Shown: positions 36,881 through 47,957 of the stretch, one piece after another
Numbering within the stretch: position 1 is the first letter of the stretch
How the letters are laid out: every line of letters begins with the position of its first letter
Source: Arma custos
Taxonomy: Eukaryota; Arthropoda; Insecta; Hemiptera; Pentatomidae
DNA length: 64,000 nucleotides
Assembly (NCBI GenBank): GCA_037127475.1
Contig: CM073764.1
Coordinates: forward strand, 84,462,960-84,526,959
Direction: 5' to 3'
Program-made: the position numbers and the translations under genes
Notes under the pieces: generated by a model
Database searches by the model: none
What the model was told of the DNA's origin: nothing
The model's input: only the letters and a program-made list of their open reading frames with translations

Positions 36881-37437
36881 ACTAACTGAATTTCATTAAT
36901 AAAGAAATTTTCCTCATCTCCCTCTTTGTAAAATGTTACATTCTAACAAACGTAATGGACAGCGGGGAAAATGTCAAGGGCTACAATATAATTGGATATG
37001 AAAAACGCCAAAGCGATACAGAAATATTGGAACGAGAGATGAAATAAAGTCATGTGGGGAAAAAGGGATATCGTCCAATCTGTTTTGAGCAGAACGGAGA
37101 TGGATTTAGCCAGCTCAATGAAATATTAATGTCTGTCGAAAGGTTCATGTTGAAGTACCTTTCGGTTTTCATTTATGGCAATCATACGAACAGAGAAAAT
37201 GGTACAGTATAATTTCGTAATCACGTAATAATGTTTTTCGTGGCTACTTTCGTAATTCTTATTAATTATAATTTTAATAATTAATAAATGAAATAAAACT
37301 AAATAGTATAATGAAAAAAAACCTCTAAATTCATAGCTGCCATAGTAATTGCAACAACAGGCAAGGAGGGATCAAAGCTAAATTAAAATTTTTTTTGAAC
37401 AAAATTAAATAACCATATTCTTTTCGATCTGCCCAAT
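36881..37437. other. intron; possible conserved element at 36955-37215
   Basis: This stretch is non-repetitive with balanced composition. It includes GAGATGGATTTAGCCAGCTC, ATGAAATATTAATGTCTGTC and TTTCATTTATGGCAATCATA. These look like transcription-factor-dense conserved sequence, not an exon or transposon. Confidence 0.35.
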
Positions 37438-37561
37438 ACGGTTCTCCAGCTCCCACTGGCCCCATCTTCGGCTGTTCAAAGATTAAATAACTGTCAGTCA
37501 CAGCCGGATTTTAATCCTGAATCTTCGCTGCCCAGCAATTCTGCACTCTACCACTGCCCAA
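37438..37561 (-). mobile_element. SINE-A fragment
   Basis: CTGTTCAAAGATTAAATAACT, the B-box region CAGCCGGATTTTAATCC and CTGCACTCTACCACTGCCC (A box) are present. Confidence 0.7.
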
Positions 37562-38524
37562 ATATTGAGGCTAAATTGCACTTTGAGATTGGATTAATTT
37601 GGATACAATAACTATTTGAATGTTATAAATTAGTTATTATAACATCACTTATACCACAGAATAAGTGATGAAAACAAAAGCGGATTAATATTGAAACGGA
37701 ATAAGAGCATGTGAAATCAAACAAAAATTGTTATACCATTACAAATAAAAAAAATATTTTGGATTCAGTTTCTAAGCAAATGGTTGTGCATGGAGGTTAT
37801 ATAATTTTCATTTTCCGTGTCTTGGATCTTGTTCTTCTACAAGCTTTGACGTCCTGCCTTGAGCACTTTACTCAGTACCTTCTTCTGTTCATACAACGGA
37901 AGTTTCCATGTCTTCTGAGCTCCTCCCCCAACTTAAAAATCTTGAAACTTGTTATCATTCGTCAAAGTTCACCCCTATTCATAATTGTTTCTCTATTGTC
38001 TAGTTTTTAGGATATAGATGTAAACAAGAGACAGCACACATCTTGAGGTTGAAAAATCTAGCGAAATAAAGAAACTTTATATAACCAAGACAGTCGAACA
38101 AATGTTAGTTAGTGTATTCCCTCAATCTCAACAGAGCAAAAGGTAGAATGTTTGGCGAGCAGCTGACTAGCATTCAATACTAGAAATTTAACATTTTAGA
38201 TTAGGCAATTATTTTGGTTAATTACTCACATTACTGAATAACAATAATGTTCGATAGGAGGAAGCAGCTGCGCCTGCTAAGAGATTACTAAATCTGAAGA
38301 GACACCACAAGCAGATTGTTCTGCCATGTTTGATGATTGAATTGAGCCGCGGGATCAAACGGTTCGAGTCCCGAAGACAAATGGAATTGACCTTCCTTTT
38401 AGTGATTTAATCATCCTCGATTGTTGTTCTAATAAATTTAACTTGTTATCTAACTGTAACTGCGCCTCCTTTTACTGTTTTTAAATGTGAAATAATAAAT
38501 AATAAAGATAAAGCTGAGGCTTAC
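37562..38524. other. intron, nothing assigned
   Basis: A+T-rich. 38255-38400 is more balanced, with an isolated B-box-like CGGTTCGAGTCCCG but no A box. Confidence 0.4.
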
Positions 38525-38589
38525 CTCCTGGAGTGAGTATTCTTGGTTGGGGAGTTGTGCTCCCTGCTGAGCCGGAGGATCTCCTCGAC
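38525..38589 (-). CDS. dnc: dunce/PDE4 internal exon, linker between UCR1 and UCR2
   Basis: Small 65-nt exon. It is recognised because it fits in phase between the two flanking exons and is bounded by TTTCCAG|GTCG and GGAG|GTAAG. Spliced to the upstream AA it gives K-SRRSSGSAGSTTPQPRILTPG and leaves one G, which becomes Asp with the next exon. The Ser/Arg/Pro-rich, low-complexity composition suits the linker (LR1) between UCR1 and UCR2. Insect dunce has a similar SRRP...S-rich stretch there. It is too short to stand out as an open frame; splice sites plus phase carry the call. Reading it in another frame (QVEEILRLSREHNS...) is also open but does not join its neighbours. Confidence 0.92.
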
Positions 38590-38944
38590 CTGGAAACAAG
38601 GAAAGACGAGTTACTAAGCTGTTGAGAACATCAAGAAGAATAAGGATGGGGGAAATAATATCATATAGGGGAAAGGGTCATAAGGAGCTTATCATGAAAA
38701 TCTTATCAGTTGGCCTTAAACGGAACGTTTTCCCGATCACATATACCTTAAGATAGCTAAATCCTGATACGAAAATTGTTTAGGAAGGTATATCAGTATA
38801 ACGGGATGAAGAGATAAAATTATATAGATTTATTAGTTGATATTTGCCATGTTAATACAGACAACTGAAGAAATAATAAGAAATGTATATCTTTATATAT
38901 AAAATTCTTCTGTTATCGAATAAATATAAATATACATTTCGCCC
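38590..38944. other. intron, nothing assigned
   Basis: No recognised element. Confidence 0.5.
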
Positions 38945-39138
38945 CTGTGAAGAGTATCATCTTTAAGGGTGGCGACTATATAGTGGCTTGGTGAGCCCCA
39001 GGAGGGTAAGATGTTCCCAAAGGATACATCCCTGTACGTTAAAAAATTAAATAAATTATCTCCCAATACCGCATTCCAACTCAGAACTTTCAGCGCAGAA
39101 ACTCAGCGCTCTACAAATTGACTATCTCGTTCTCCCTA
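38945..39138 (-). mobile_element. SINE-A, tail-deleted
   Basis: TGGTGAGCCCCAGGAGGGTAA to ACTCAGCGCTCTACAAATTG. The A and B boxes are mutated. Confidence 0.75.
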
Positions 39139-40701
39139 ATAATTGTTATAAGTAATCTAATTTATAACATTTTATAAGAAATCCATATTGACTTGGTAAC
39201 TGTTGACATGTAAATTTTTAAAGTAAAAATTAATATAATATATTCAATATAACATTAATTAAAACTATATGGAAAAAAGTATAATGTGACTGAAAAGGAT
39301 TTCTGTTTCAAAGAATATTTTAAATACACCCTTATTCATAACATTTTCCGTTGTATTTAAAAAAAGTTTTGACCAAGTTTTTGGAAGTTGAAAATTGGGT
39401 AAAAAAAAATTGAAGGTTTCTAGGTTCACTTTATAAAATTATTGCATATATTATTTTCATATATGCTCTTCCACTCATTTCCTTAAAACGCTTAGTCAAT
39501 ATATTTTTACTGGGTGCCTTATTTTCATACAGTTTTCAGAGGCAAAAAGCCCTTGAATGATTAAAATTATAGGCTTTAATATGATATTATTATGATGAAC
39601 CATATTAATGATTCTAAAAGTTTAAAACAGTTTATGTTAATGTTAAAGAAAAATTTTTGGTTTACTAAATAAATAAAATTAAAGGACACATTTGACAAAA
39701 GGGAAAAAGATTTAATTACAATTTTGGGCAAAATATAAATACAAAATATATAAACCGGGTCTGTAGATATTATTCATGAGAGGCTACATTAGTGTGACAA
39801 AGAGACATATTAGATCAGTATGAAAATTATTATCCCATCGTCATCAGCATTAAATACTCTCTTAATTTGCCTCTGCCAATATTTACAATCCGTTCATCAA
39901 ATATTTCTTCTGGTTTCGACCGTATCGTCAAAATTTCGCTAGACATGCTGCTTGCTTCCTCAGGGCGTAAATCTGAGATAATTATTAAATGAATGGAGTC
40001 ATAAACATTCTTTATGTATATGTATATATATACATATATACTGGGTGTTTCAGCGTTAAATGGCAAAACTGAACATTTGAACTAAGGAAGGACCTCAAAA
40101 CAAGAAAAAAATTCCTATGAAGATATGTCCGGAAACGCTTTGTTTAAGAGATATTCACATCTAAAGATTTCATTGTTACTAATTATTTAGCCATAGTAAA
40201 TAAATAAAACTTATTTTATTTTTTCCAACTACTTTATTTCCTATAAAGTAAAAGGTTAGGTTCTTTACTAAGCTTATTTATTATAAATATAAAAGACGTA
40301 ATATGGTTTTGCCACAAAGAATACAGAACTCGTTCACTCGGGATCGGACGGAAATGCGAATTCCAATATTTCGAAAGATTGCCCCAAGGAAAGGATTTCC
40401 TCTATAACCAAAAGCGCAATCTTAGGGGAATGAAACGATTCTTGCCCTAAATCCTCGCCAAATAAAATCCGGACCTATTTAGAAGGACTTTTCGGTTTCC
40501 GTTGCTGTTCCGCAAGCCACTTATTACCCCGACTTTAACTGAAATATAGAATAAAATAACTCAAGTTTAAGAAATATATCCATCATTATGTTACGATTAT
40601 AACTTCAAAGACGAATGTTAACATCATGAAGAAGATTTTAAAGTCAGTTTCATGGTCATATACCAGTATTCTCTAGCTTACCTTAAGTAGCAGCAGAGAA
40701 T

Positions 40702-40703
<2 letters not shown>
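39139..40703. other. intron; transposon-like fragment near 40040 and balanced tract 40300-40530
   Basis: CTGGGTGTTTCAGCGTTAAAT followed by ATATGTCCGGAAACGCTTTG (40040-40155) looks like the end of a dispersed insect repeat. 40300-40530 is single-copy-looking with GC-balanced composition. Confidence 0.35.

Positions 40704-40757
<54 letters not shown>
40704..40757. repeat. (TA)n microsatellite abutting a SINE-A tail
   Basis: About 27 units directly joined to the 3' tail of the minus-strand SINE-A at 40758. The microsatellite may have grown from the SINE tail. Confidence 0.95.
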
Positions 40758-40761
<4 letters not shown>

Positions 40762-40960
40762 TGTACCATTGCAACCGAAGGGTCTAAGGTTCAGTGCATA
40801 GTAGAGAGTGTACTGCTTCTCGTGTGTGCCGGGAAGTGATTTGTCATAGATCATCCCTCCCCTATTTTTGATATTCACTTTATAAACACAGGGAGAGTCC
40901 AGGAGGGTCTCAGGCCCCAAAGATTCCAGCCGAACCCAGGACCTTCGTCAATTCCACTCA
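40758..40960 (-). mobile_element. SINE-A copy, head truncated
   Basis: AACCTGTACCATTGCAACCGA through GTCCAGGAGGGTCTCAGGCC. The copy ends within the B-box region (CAGCCGAACCCAGGACCTTC). Confidence 0.8.
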
Positions 40961-41576
40961 TATCCCTGAAGAGTCTTGTGTAGGCTATAATTATCATTAA
41001 TATATATTTTTGTTTTTCAAATTGCTTGTTTACTTTTAAAAAATCCAAAGGGATCCAATGAATTCATTTCCATAATCCTGTGCTGTATTTCCAGTTAGTA
41101 TCATTCTGGAAATCGATTTAAAATTCTAAACAGATTATTAGTTCCCTACTTCCGTTGAGAGGAATATGGCACAATGCATACAAAGCATTTTCCTACACGG
41201 GAACTCTACTTGACATAATTTCTTTCTAGTCCCGATAAAAACAAGTTGGAAGATTTAAAGGAGTAAAAAAATATAATAATAACGAGCGCCATTCTTTTCG
41301 CAGCTATTTTGAGCTCAAAAACTGCATCATTCATGGCCTCGAAGGTTTGGTTGTTTCAATATCATCAGCAAAGATAAACATCATTGAAGTCCTATTGAAA
41401 ATTAAATCTACGACTTGAATAACCGATTTATAACCTGGCCAGCGTTGCAATCAGTATGCCTTGTCTTTTAACTTACCTTATTATAAAAATATCTGTAATA
41501 AATATAATTTTTGAAAATATAAAACGATGGGTAGAATGAAACGAGTAACATTAAGAAAATGTGTAAAAACTAGGCA
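40961..41576. other. intron; possible conserved tract 41280-41440
   Basis: Non-repetitive sequence (AACGAGCGCCATTCTTTTCG, AAACTGCATCATTCATGGCC, CATCAGCAAAGATAAACATC). Confidence 0.35.
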
Positions 41577-41757
41577 TTGGAGGTCTACTGTTGTGTAGTG
41601 ATTAGCATAGCAACCTTCTAAACCCTTATAAGGATATGATGTTGAGCATGATGTTCTAGACCAAATCAGGCGATTCAGGCTGGACAACCATATTCCAATA
41701 AAAAGGACAGACTCTACCATGTCCTGAACCCGTTCTCTTTAAGGGTAGTAGTGGTAC
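41577..41757 (+). mobile_element. SINE-B head joined to SINE-A tail
   Basis: 41577-41632 is a SINE-B A-box region (GTGTAGTGATTAGCATAGCAA). It passes within a few bases into the SINE-A plus-strand tail (TAGACCAAATCAGGCGATTC, GACAGACTCTACCATGTCCTG). It is a chimera or an insertion with loss of the junction. Confidence 0.55.
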
Positions 41758-41828
41758 ACAGTTTTCCGGTTTGAAATAATTACTTTACTAAGCTTATTTA
41801 TTATAAATATTTACTAATATTAAGTACC

Positions 41829-42081
41829 AAGACCACATGTGGTGTAATGACAACCTTCTGTAACTAAAGTCGCGGGTTCGTAGCCCGGCAAGTGGCATTA
41901 GGATTTTACAAAGTGTGAAAAATCCTTGGCTCTATGGGTAGGGGGGAATAAAATGGCAGTTCCCAACCTAGGCGGTGTCAGGTACTCGTTAACGATCCCT
42001 TTCTTAATCATACCAGGATAAGCAAAATTCAGGACTCTCAATGTAGCACCATCCGAATAACCACGAAGTGACATTAAATAA
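41829..42081 (+). mobile_element. SINE-B, full-length
   Basis: The best-preserved B box, GGGTTCGTAGCCCGGCAAGT. The end reads CGAAGTGACATTAAATAAA. Confidence 0.85.
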
Positions 42082-43129
42082 ATAAATAAAAAACTGATTA
42101 GGCACTTTATTAACACCTTGAACCTAATCAATAATAGTCTCATTATAAATAATAATAAGGAGTAGTGGATCTAAAGACTCTGATACCACTCTGCTTACAA
42201 ACTTCTATCCACGGCTAGTTCCTAAACCCAAATACGTCAGATCAATCTTAGCGCAATATTCCGACTTAAGCCTCGGTACATCCCTCAAACGCTTCACAGT
42301 CGGCACATCGCTTATTAACATCTTAGGCATTAACGTAACTAGAGTTGACTCATTGGGGGAGATAACCCCCACCAGTCAACCACTCCAACATATTACTTCC
42401 TTCAAGAAAGATGCCTCGTAATATAGGTATAATTTATATTATACGATAAATCATCTAGCTTCAAATTATATAAATAGATTATAATTTTTTATAAATATCA
42501 TTTATTTTATAAAAACAGTTTATTCATTAAAATAACTGTGTTTGCACTTTCTTTGTTGTGTTTTTGACATTAGTGACTCTTACTTCTGTAATCCTACAAT
42601 AATAACTTTGAAAAAGTAAAATCCTTCAAATTTTTATTTCTTTTAAATTGTTACTTACAATTTTTTTAAAATTTCTTCTAAGAAATGGGGGGGGGGATAC
42701 GTCCCCAATAACCCCTCCCCCCTCGTTACGCCTATGATCTTAGGAGTTCGTTCTTTATTTAGCTGAGCCAATTTACATGCTCATGTTAACCTTAGTGACG
42801 CTATCACTTGAACAATATTAACTGGGTGCATGCTTAGCAATTCCGCGTTGTGTAATCTAAATTCCCCAGTGGTATCATCCTTTTTTGTACCGAATATTCT
42901 ACGCAACATGTTATTTTCGGATAAATTAAGACGTCCTTCATCCTTCATCGTTACCGGCAGAGTTTAACATCACTAAAGAAGAGCTGGAAGGATGATGGTT
43001 TTATAAATTATGATTTTTAAATTTCAGGACAAAAGACGTTGAATATAATGTACGTATTACATATCTTATAACAATGTTATACAACAATAGCACAGTACTA
43101 TTTATTATTGTAGATATTTCTAGAAGTAG
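42082..43129. other. intron, nothing firmly assigned
   Basis: A G12 run at 42687-42698 is followed by CCCCTCCCCCCTCGTTACGCC, which resembles the edge of a dispersed repeat. Confidence 0.35.
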
Positions 43130-43500
43130 CCACCGGTAGAGTAGAGGAGGAGCCGAGGGATAACCCAGTTAGCGAGGCCGGGCTCAAAGTTCTCTCTATT
43201 GACTCTCTCCTAATCAGCCCAGGTCCTTCAAAGGGCACCTTATCCTATCTCCGCTTCCCAAATATCCAGTCTCCTCCAATCACTGCCTCCATTCCTTTGT
43301 AGTTGTGGACCGATTTAACAAGATATATATGGCTAGCATGTATAATACGTTATAATGTATGTACACAGGACCAGGAGGAACAAGATACTTCCCTTCCTGC
43401 TTCCTTTCATCTCCATGATACACTTATTTCGCGGGTCGCCAGCTTTGTGGGAAAGGTATTTAAACTACCGTCCAGTGACGTCATATAGCATTATTTCCAC
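43130..43500 (-). promoter_or_regulatory. GC-richer island with perfect CRE and TATA-like box
   Basis: It contains the palindrome TGACGTCA (43476-43483). Twelve bases further along the minus strand is TTTAAATA (43464-43457), about where a TATA box would sit. An ATG at 43415 opens MEMKGSRKGSILFLLVLCTY before a stop, without a clear splice donor. It may be an intronic promoter of dunce, but this is unproven. Confidence 0.3.
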
Positions 43501-43887
43501 GTAACGATCATATCTGAAATACTATATTAGTGTCTCCCATCAGAAAAAAACAATTACCTAGGATATTTAACATAGCCTATTTGTGCTTTTTTGGTTTTAG
43601 AATCTGGTTTAATTTCCCTACCTATATATATATTTATAATACATAAACTTTGAATGTCAGAATATACTAGATTTAGTATTTAATTTAAATCTATAAGTTT
43701 GTTCCCAAGTGCCTTCCAACTCTGGGATCACAAACAGAGAGTCAGTTTCTTACTTGTTTCCTATTACTTGAAAAATTTCCCTTAGTCGATATAGACGAAG
43801 AATATTTGAGACAAGTTTACAGTAGTCAGGATAACCAGCATATGGCCTATGTTGCTTCAAGATTTCTCCTAATCATGAAGGATTATC

Positions 43888-44354
43888 TGTGATACTCCTG
43901 TGATATATACTCCTGTGATGTATACTCCAGTGATGTATACTCCTGTGATGTATACTCCTGTGATATATACTCCTGTGATATATACTCCTGTGATGTATAC
44001 TCCTGTGATATATACTCCTGTGATGTATACTCCAGTGATGTATACTCCTGTGATGTATACTCCTGTGACATATACTCCTGTGATGTATACTCCTGTGATA
44101 TATACTCCTGTGATGTATACTCCTGTGATGTATACTCCTGTGATATATACTCCTGTGATATATACTCCTGTGATGTATACTCCTGTGATGTATACTCCTG
44201 TGATATATACTCCTGTGATATATACTCCTGTGATGTATACTCCTGTGATGTATACTCCTGTGATGTATACTCCTGTGATGTATACTCCTGTGATATATAC
44301 TCCTGTGATGTATACTCCTGTGATGTATACTCCTCTGATATATACTCCTGTGAA
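43888..44354. repeat. 15-bp minisatellite, about 30 units
   Basis: The unit is TATACTCCTGTGATG/A, 29 exact-length units from 43906 to 44340 plus partial ends. Variation is almost confined to the last base (G or A), plus rare CCAG, GACA and CTCT variants. The two 60-bp blocks 44101-44160 and 44161-44220 are identical, a higher-order repeat of four units. Because 15 is a multiple of three, both strands stay open: a 159-codon (M/I)YTPV repeat on plus and a SQEYT repeat on minus. Confidence 0.98.
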
Positions 44355-44697
44355 ACCCCTCGAATATCCAGGGAGATAGGGATATCTACATCTGGATATA
44401 GCGGTGGAAAAATGCTTTCCTTATGTCAGTTACCTTCCATTCCCTCAAAAAGTCTGGAGTGTATTGTGAATGTCAGAAATATATTTTCGCGACAATGGGT
44501 AAAATCGCTGGGTATTCTGATTCGCTTGCCTTCGTTTTATTATAATTAATGCAGGTTACGAATAAAGCTTCTCATAGGAAATAGAATAGGAATAGGAAAT
44601 CACGCTATAAATTACTGATCTCGAATTATCCATTATTGTCTATCTTAGTAATTCTCAAATAAGCTATCACTTTGCATTTTGAAGAGAAAAGGTTGGT

Positions 44698-44768
44698 CCA
44701 GGGTCGGGATTCGAACCCGGGACGCCCACGTTTCCGTCGTGGTGCTCTAACTAACTGAGCTAACCTGG
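44698..44768 (-). tRNA. tRNA-like sequence, probably pseudogene or SINE head
   Basis: The minus strand has an A box (TTAGCTCAGTTAGTTAGAGCA), a 5-bp anticodon stem CCACG/CGTGG around ACGGAAA, and a B box GGGTTCGAATCCCGACC. The acceptor stem CCAGG/CCTGG is followed by A-CCA. Faults are only one base between the acceptor and D stems, C instead of T at position 33, and one acceptor mismatch. The loop would give anticodon GGA. Confidence 0.5.
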
Positions 44769-45756
44769 TACGTAACACGGCAGGACAAATCCATTCTCTT
44801 CACCGATCCTACATCCACCCTGCTCTCGCAATTTTGCGATGTATAAACAGAGAAGATGCTTATTGAACATTAATTTAATTAGGATCTTGTTGATTTACGT
44901 CATATTATTTATAATATATTTTAATTTTATTTTTTTATTAATTGTTATAATTTCTAAATAAAAGTCACTTACATGGGCTTTATGGAGGCGTAGTTATTCC
45001 AATGAAAATGCAATATTTTTGTATTTTCTTCGTGCCATGTAGATTTCTATAGACAATCCTTCATGATTACGAGAAACATTGAAACAGCATCGGCCATTTG
45101 CAGGTTATCCAGACTACTTTATACTTGTCTTAATTAATTATCCATCAATATCGACAAGGAAGGAAAATTTTCAGTAATAGGAAAGTAAGAAACTTAATCT
45201 CTCTTGTGATCTCAGAGCAAACTTGAAAGTCAATTGCGAACAAAATTATGGATTTTGGCGAAACATTAAACCTGTCAGCGTATAGCTGGCAAACGCCGAA
45301 TTTCAATTTGTCCTCTACATGTGCATATCTAGATAACCGATCCAGTGTTTTTTTTTTTAAAACGATCAAATAAAAAAAAAAATGGCAATGGATTGAACTG
45401 CTCAGTGAAATATCGTAGGCTTGCTATGGCAAGCGCGCTCCTGAACTGGAAGAAAATAAAGATAAAATGTTGCTACAACAAATGGATTTGACAGGCCTTT
45501 ATATAGGAAATAAATTGAAATCTCTTTGTGCTTTATGGAAATTACGTATGTCTCCTGTTATTGTAAAGATTTTTATATAAAACATGAAATTCATTAATTC
45601 TATGACAGCTTCAGTTATTTGCATGGTTTGAACCTGTTTTTTCTTTCCTTTCGTTATAACTCTATGGGAGGGTAGTGTATAAATATAAAATTAGGTTATG
45701 TGCTTAAAGTCATACTGCCTGTATGGGGTAATACATATGCCTGTCTACTTATACAC
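44769..45756. other. intron, nothing assigned
   Basis: A+T-rich, with T9-10 and A10 homopolymers near 45348-45380. Confidence 0.5.
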
Positions 45757-46034
45757 TACAACTCATGAAGTATCTTGGATTCAGTACGTGGTAGAGACTG
45801 TACTATTTCTGAGAGAAATAGTACTATTTCTGCAGCGGTTGTGTCAACCGCCAGATTTTACCACAATTAAGGGTACCCAGTTTAAAGAAGCTGGATAAGC
45901 CCCAAGAGAGCCCCCAGTTCCTACATGGTACATCCACGACTGTTAACAGATTAAATCTGCCATACCCGGAATTGAACCACGGTACCTTCGGCACGGTAAC
46001 TCACCGCTCTAACAATGAGCACCCCACTGCCTCT
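45757..46034 (-). mobile_element. SINE-A copy with internal palindrome
   Basis: Full tail to A-box region (CACGGTAACTCACCGCTCTA). Near 45803-45823 the TACTGTTTCT segment is duplicated as an inverted pair, ACTATTTCT-GAG-AGAAATAGT. Confidence 0.85.
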
Positions 46035-46153
46035 GTATGGAGTTTATATTTACAAATAACTAACGTATTAATATGTTCAATTATTCGATAAGGACATAAT
46101 TACTATATTAATATTAAATGAAGAAGAACAAGATAGAATGGCAAGGTGTGCCA

Positions 46154-46459
46154 TTAGTTCGGAGCAGATCGCTTCATCACCCGGGCCTTCATCAATATGA
46201 ACGGGGCAGCCATCGTCTTGTCTTGGGAAATTCGGAAGATGGATCGTTCCTCACTGCTTCTACTTTCGCTATCTTCGGGATACCTGTCCCTTCCATGGGA
46301 CAAGTCCACAAGAGCTTTCCAAGATAATGGGTTCCAATCTAATGTCGTCGCTGCAGCATTATGGGTTGTTATAAATGACCAAGGCATTAGCACAATGCAA
46401 TTTAAAAGTTTGATGTTGATGGACATGCCCAGATAACAGAGGGATATAGTACATCCCAA
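46154..46459 (-). other. unidentified open frame in GC-richer segment
   Basis: A 101-codon minus frame reads LDWNPLSWKALVDLSHGRDR and SEERSIFRISQDKTMAAPFI before stopping. Composition over 46140-46440 is coding-like, but two plus frames (46118-46327 and 46197-46436) are also open. No family is recognised and no good splice donor follows. It could be a retrocopy or transposon scrap. Confidence 0.25.
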
Positions 46460-47957
46460 TTGTGGTAACGTGGACTGTATTCATTAATATAAATAGGTGG
46501 AGAGAGAGCAGTGTAAGAGAGGGCATGATGTGACAAACATCAAAAAGGTACTTATTACTAAAAGTAAGCTATAGATTATGACTCTCGGTGTAGAGACGCC
46601 TGTGAATGACATAAATTTTCTGCTCATGTATTGCATAGTTCTTGCTGGGTCGCACATTACTGTGCTTGAAGTCTGCTTTGGGTTTCTACTCTACTTGAGG
46701 CAATATATAGAGCATATTAGTCTGATGCATGAACCAGTTCTCTTATAGGCCATATTGTCCAGCAGTAGGCCTAGGCAGATTGGAGATAGCTCTATGGTAA
46801 TGAGATAGAGCAGCTGAATATGATGAATTTGCTGTAAATTGAAAAATCAGCTTGAACATTACCGAGCTTAATCACTAAAATCTACAATCAACTTCTGATA
46901 TTAAAATCTCCTTTATTTTATCGGTTGTCATTCTTTTCCTGTTAAGTATAAATGATAAATTCCCTACTTCATGTTTTATTGTTGTATTTTTCCCCTTCCT
47001 TTCACTCTGCTGCATTACATTAGAAGGTGAAAAGAGAGCAAGACTTTTTAATGATATTACCGATTTAAATCGAATCTGCTATTCATCAGCTTATTAATAC
47101 TGATTTTGTGGCGATAATCTATACCCTAGTGCTAGAAAAGGGAGAGTACGCAGGAGCGAGATTTTTAGAAAGCCTAGGTTCTGAACTGTGTGGGTTCGAT
47201 TACCATCAGGGTCAGATAGTACAGAAAAAGGTCTTATACCCCAATACCAATTTACATTAACACAAGTTGGAATTTTATGTATTTAGGTATGCCTGTATAT
47301 AGTGAACCCCTCTCAAAGAATCCAAGAATTCATCCTTGAATACTTGGATTCTTTAAGTTTTCATTGAATACTTGAGTTTTCTATCATCTTGCAAATTTTC
47401 TAATTTTTTTTTTATTAACGAATTTCAATAAAGTCAAATTTTTAAAACATCGATAAAAATACTTCATTTTGCCGTTCAGACCAATTGTGGTATGACAAAG
47501 AACAGGTCTTCAAGCAAAGCAGAGTTCAATCAGAAAATCATATGCCTTCGCTCTAAAATCGGTTTTGGTATCTTCAGAGAGGTCATCTTATACATGGTGG
47601 TGGTTGATTTAAATTTGTTTCATACTATAATATACTAGTATAATAACCTTTATATATTTTTTTTTAACTTAAGAAATGGCAACTGTAATTAAAGGGGAGT
47701 TCATCTCGTTGAATTAAATGCTTTAGATCTAAATGCACTGTGTTTCAACTATATACTTATGGTATTTATTGTTTAAATCAATATTTTGAATGTTTGAATA
47801 TTTTTGGAGAAATCCTACGTCATGGAATATTGACGGAACAAAGACACAATTTGTGTTTAAATGATTCCTTATAGATAAGTTTTATCTCAAATTTCAAATT
47901 AATAATCACCTTACTAAATAAAATTCAATCAGATATATACACACACATATATATATA
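46460..47957. other. intron, nothing assigned
   Basis: A short B-box-like GGGTTCGATTACC at 47191 has no A box. The (AC)(AT) run 47937-47957 is the target of the Tc1-type element that follows. Confidence 0.4.

Noticed and set aside
38340..38390. B-box-like CGGTTCGAGTCCCG as a tRNA
   Set aside because: There is no A box or cloverleaf around it. The same holds for GGGTTCGATTACC at 47191.
38525..38589. alternative reading QVEEILRLSREHNSPTKNT
   Set aside because: It does not join the phases of either neighbouring dunce exon, whereas the S/R/P-rich frame does.
43888..44354. CRISPR-like array
   Set aside because: Units are contiguous with no spacers, and the genome is eukaryotic.
43900..44379. 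159-codon open frame of (M/I)YTPV repeats as a protein
   Set aside because: It is an automatic product of a 15-bp minisatellite. The opposite strand is equally open, and there is no promoter or start context.
46118..46459. three overlapping open frames as a nested gene
   Set aside because: No family is recognised and no splice or start support was found. It is listed only as an unidentified segment.
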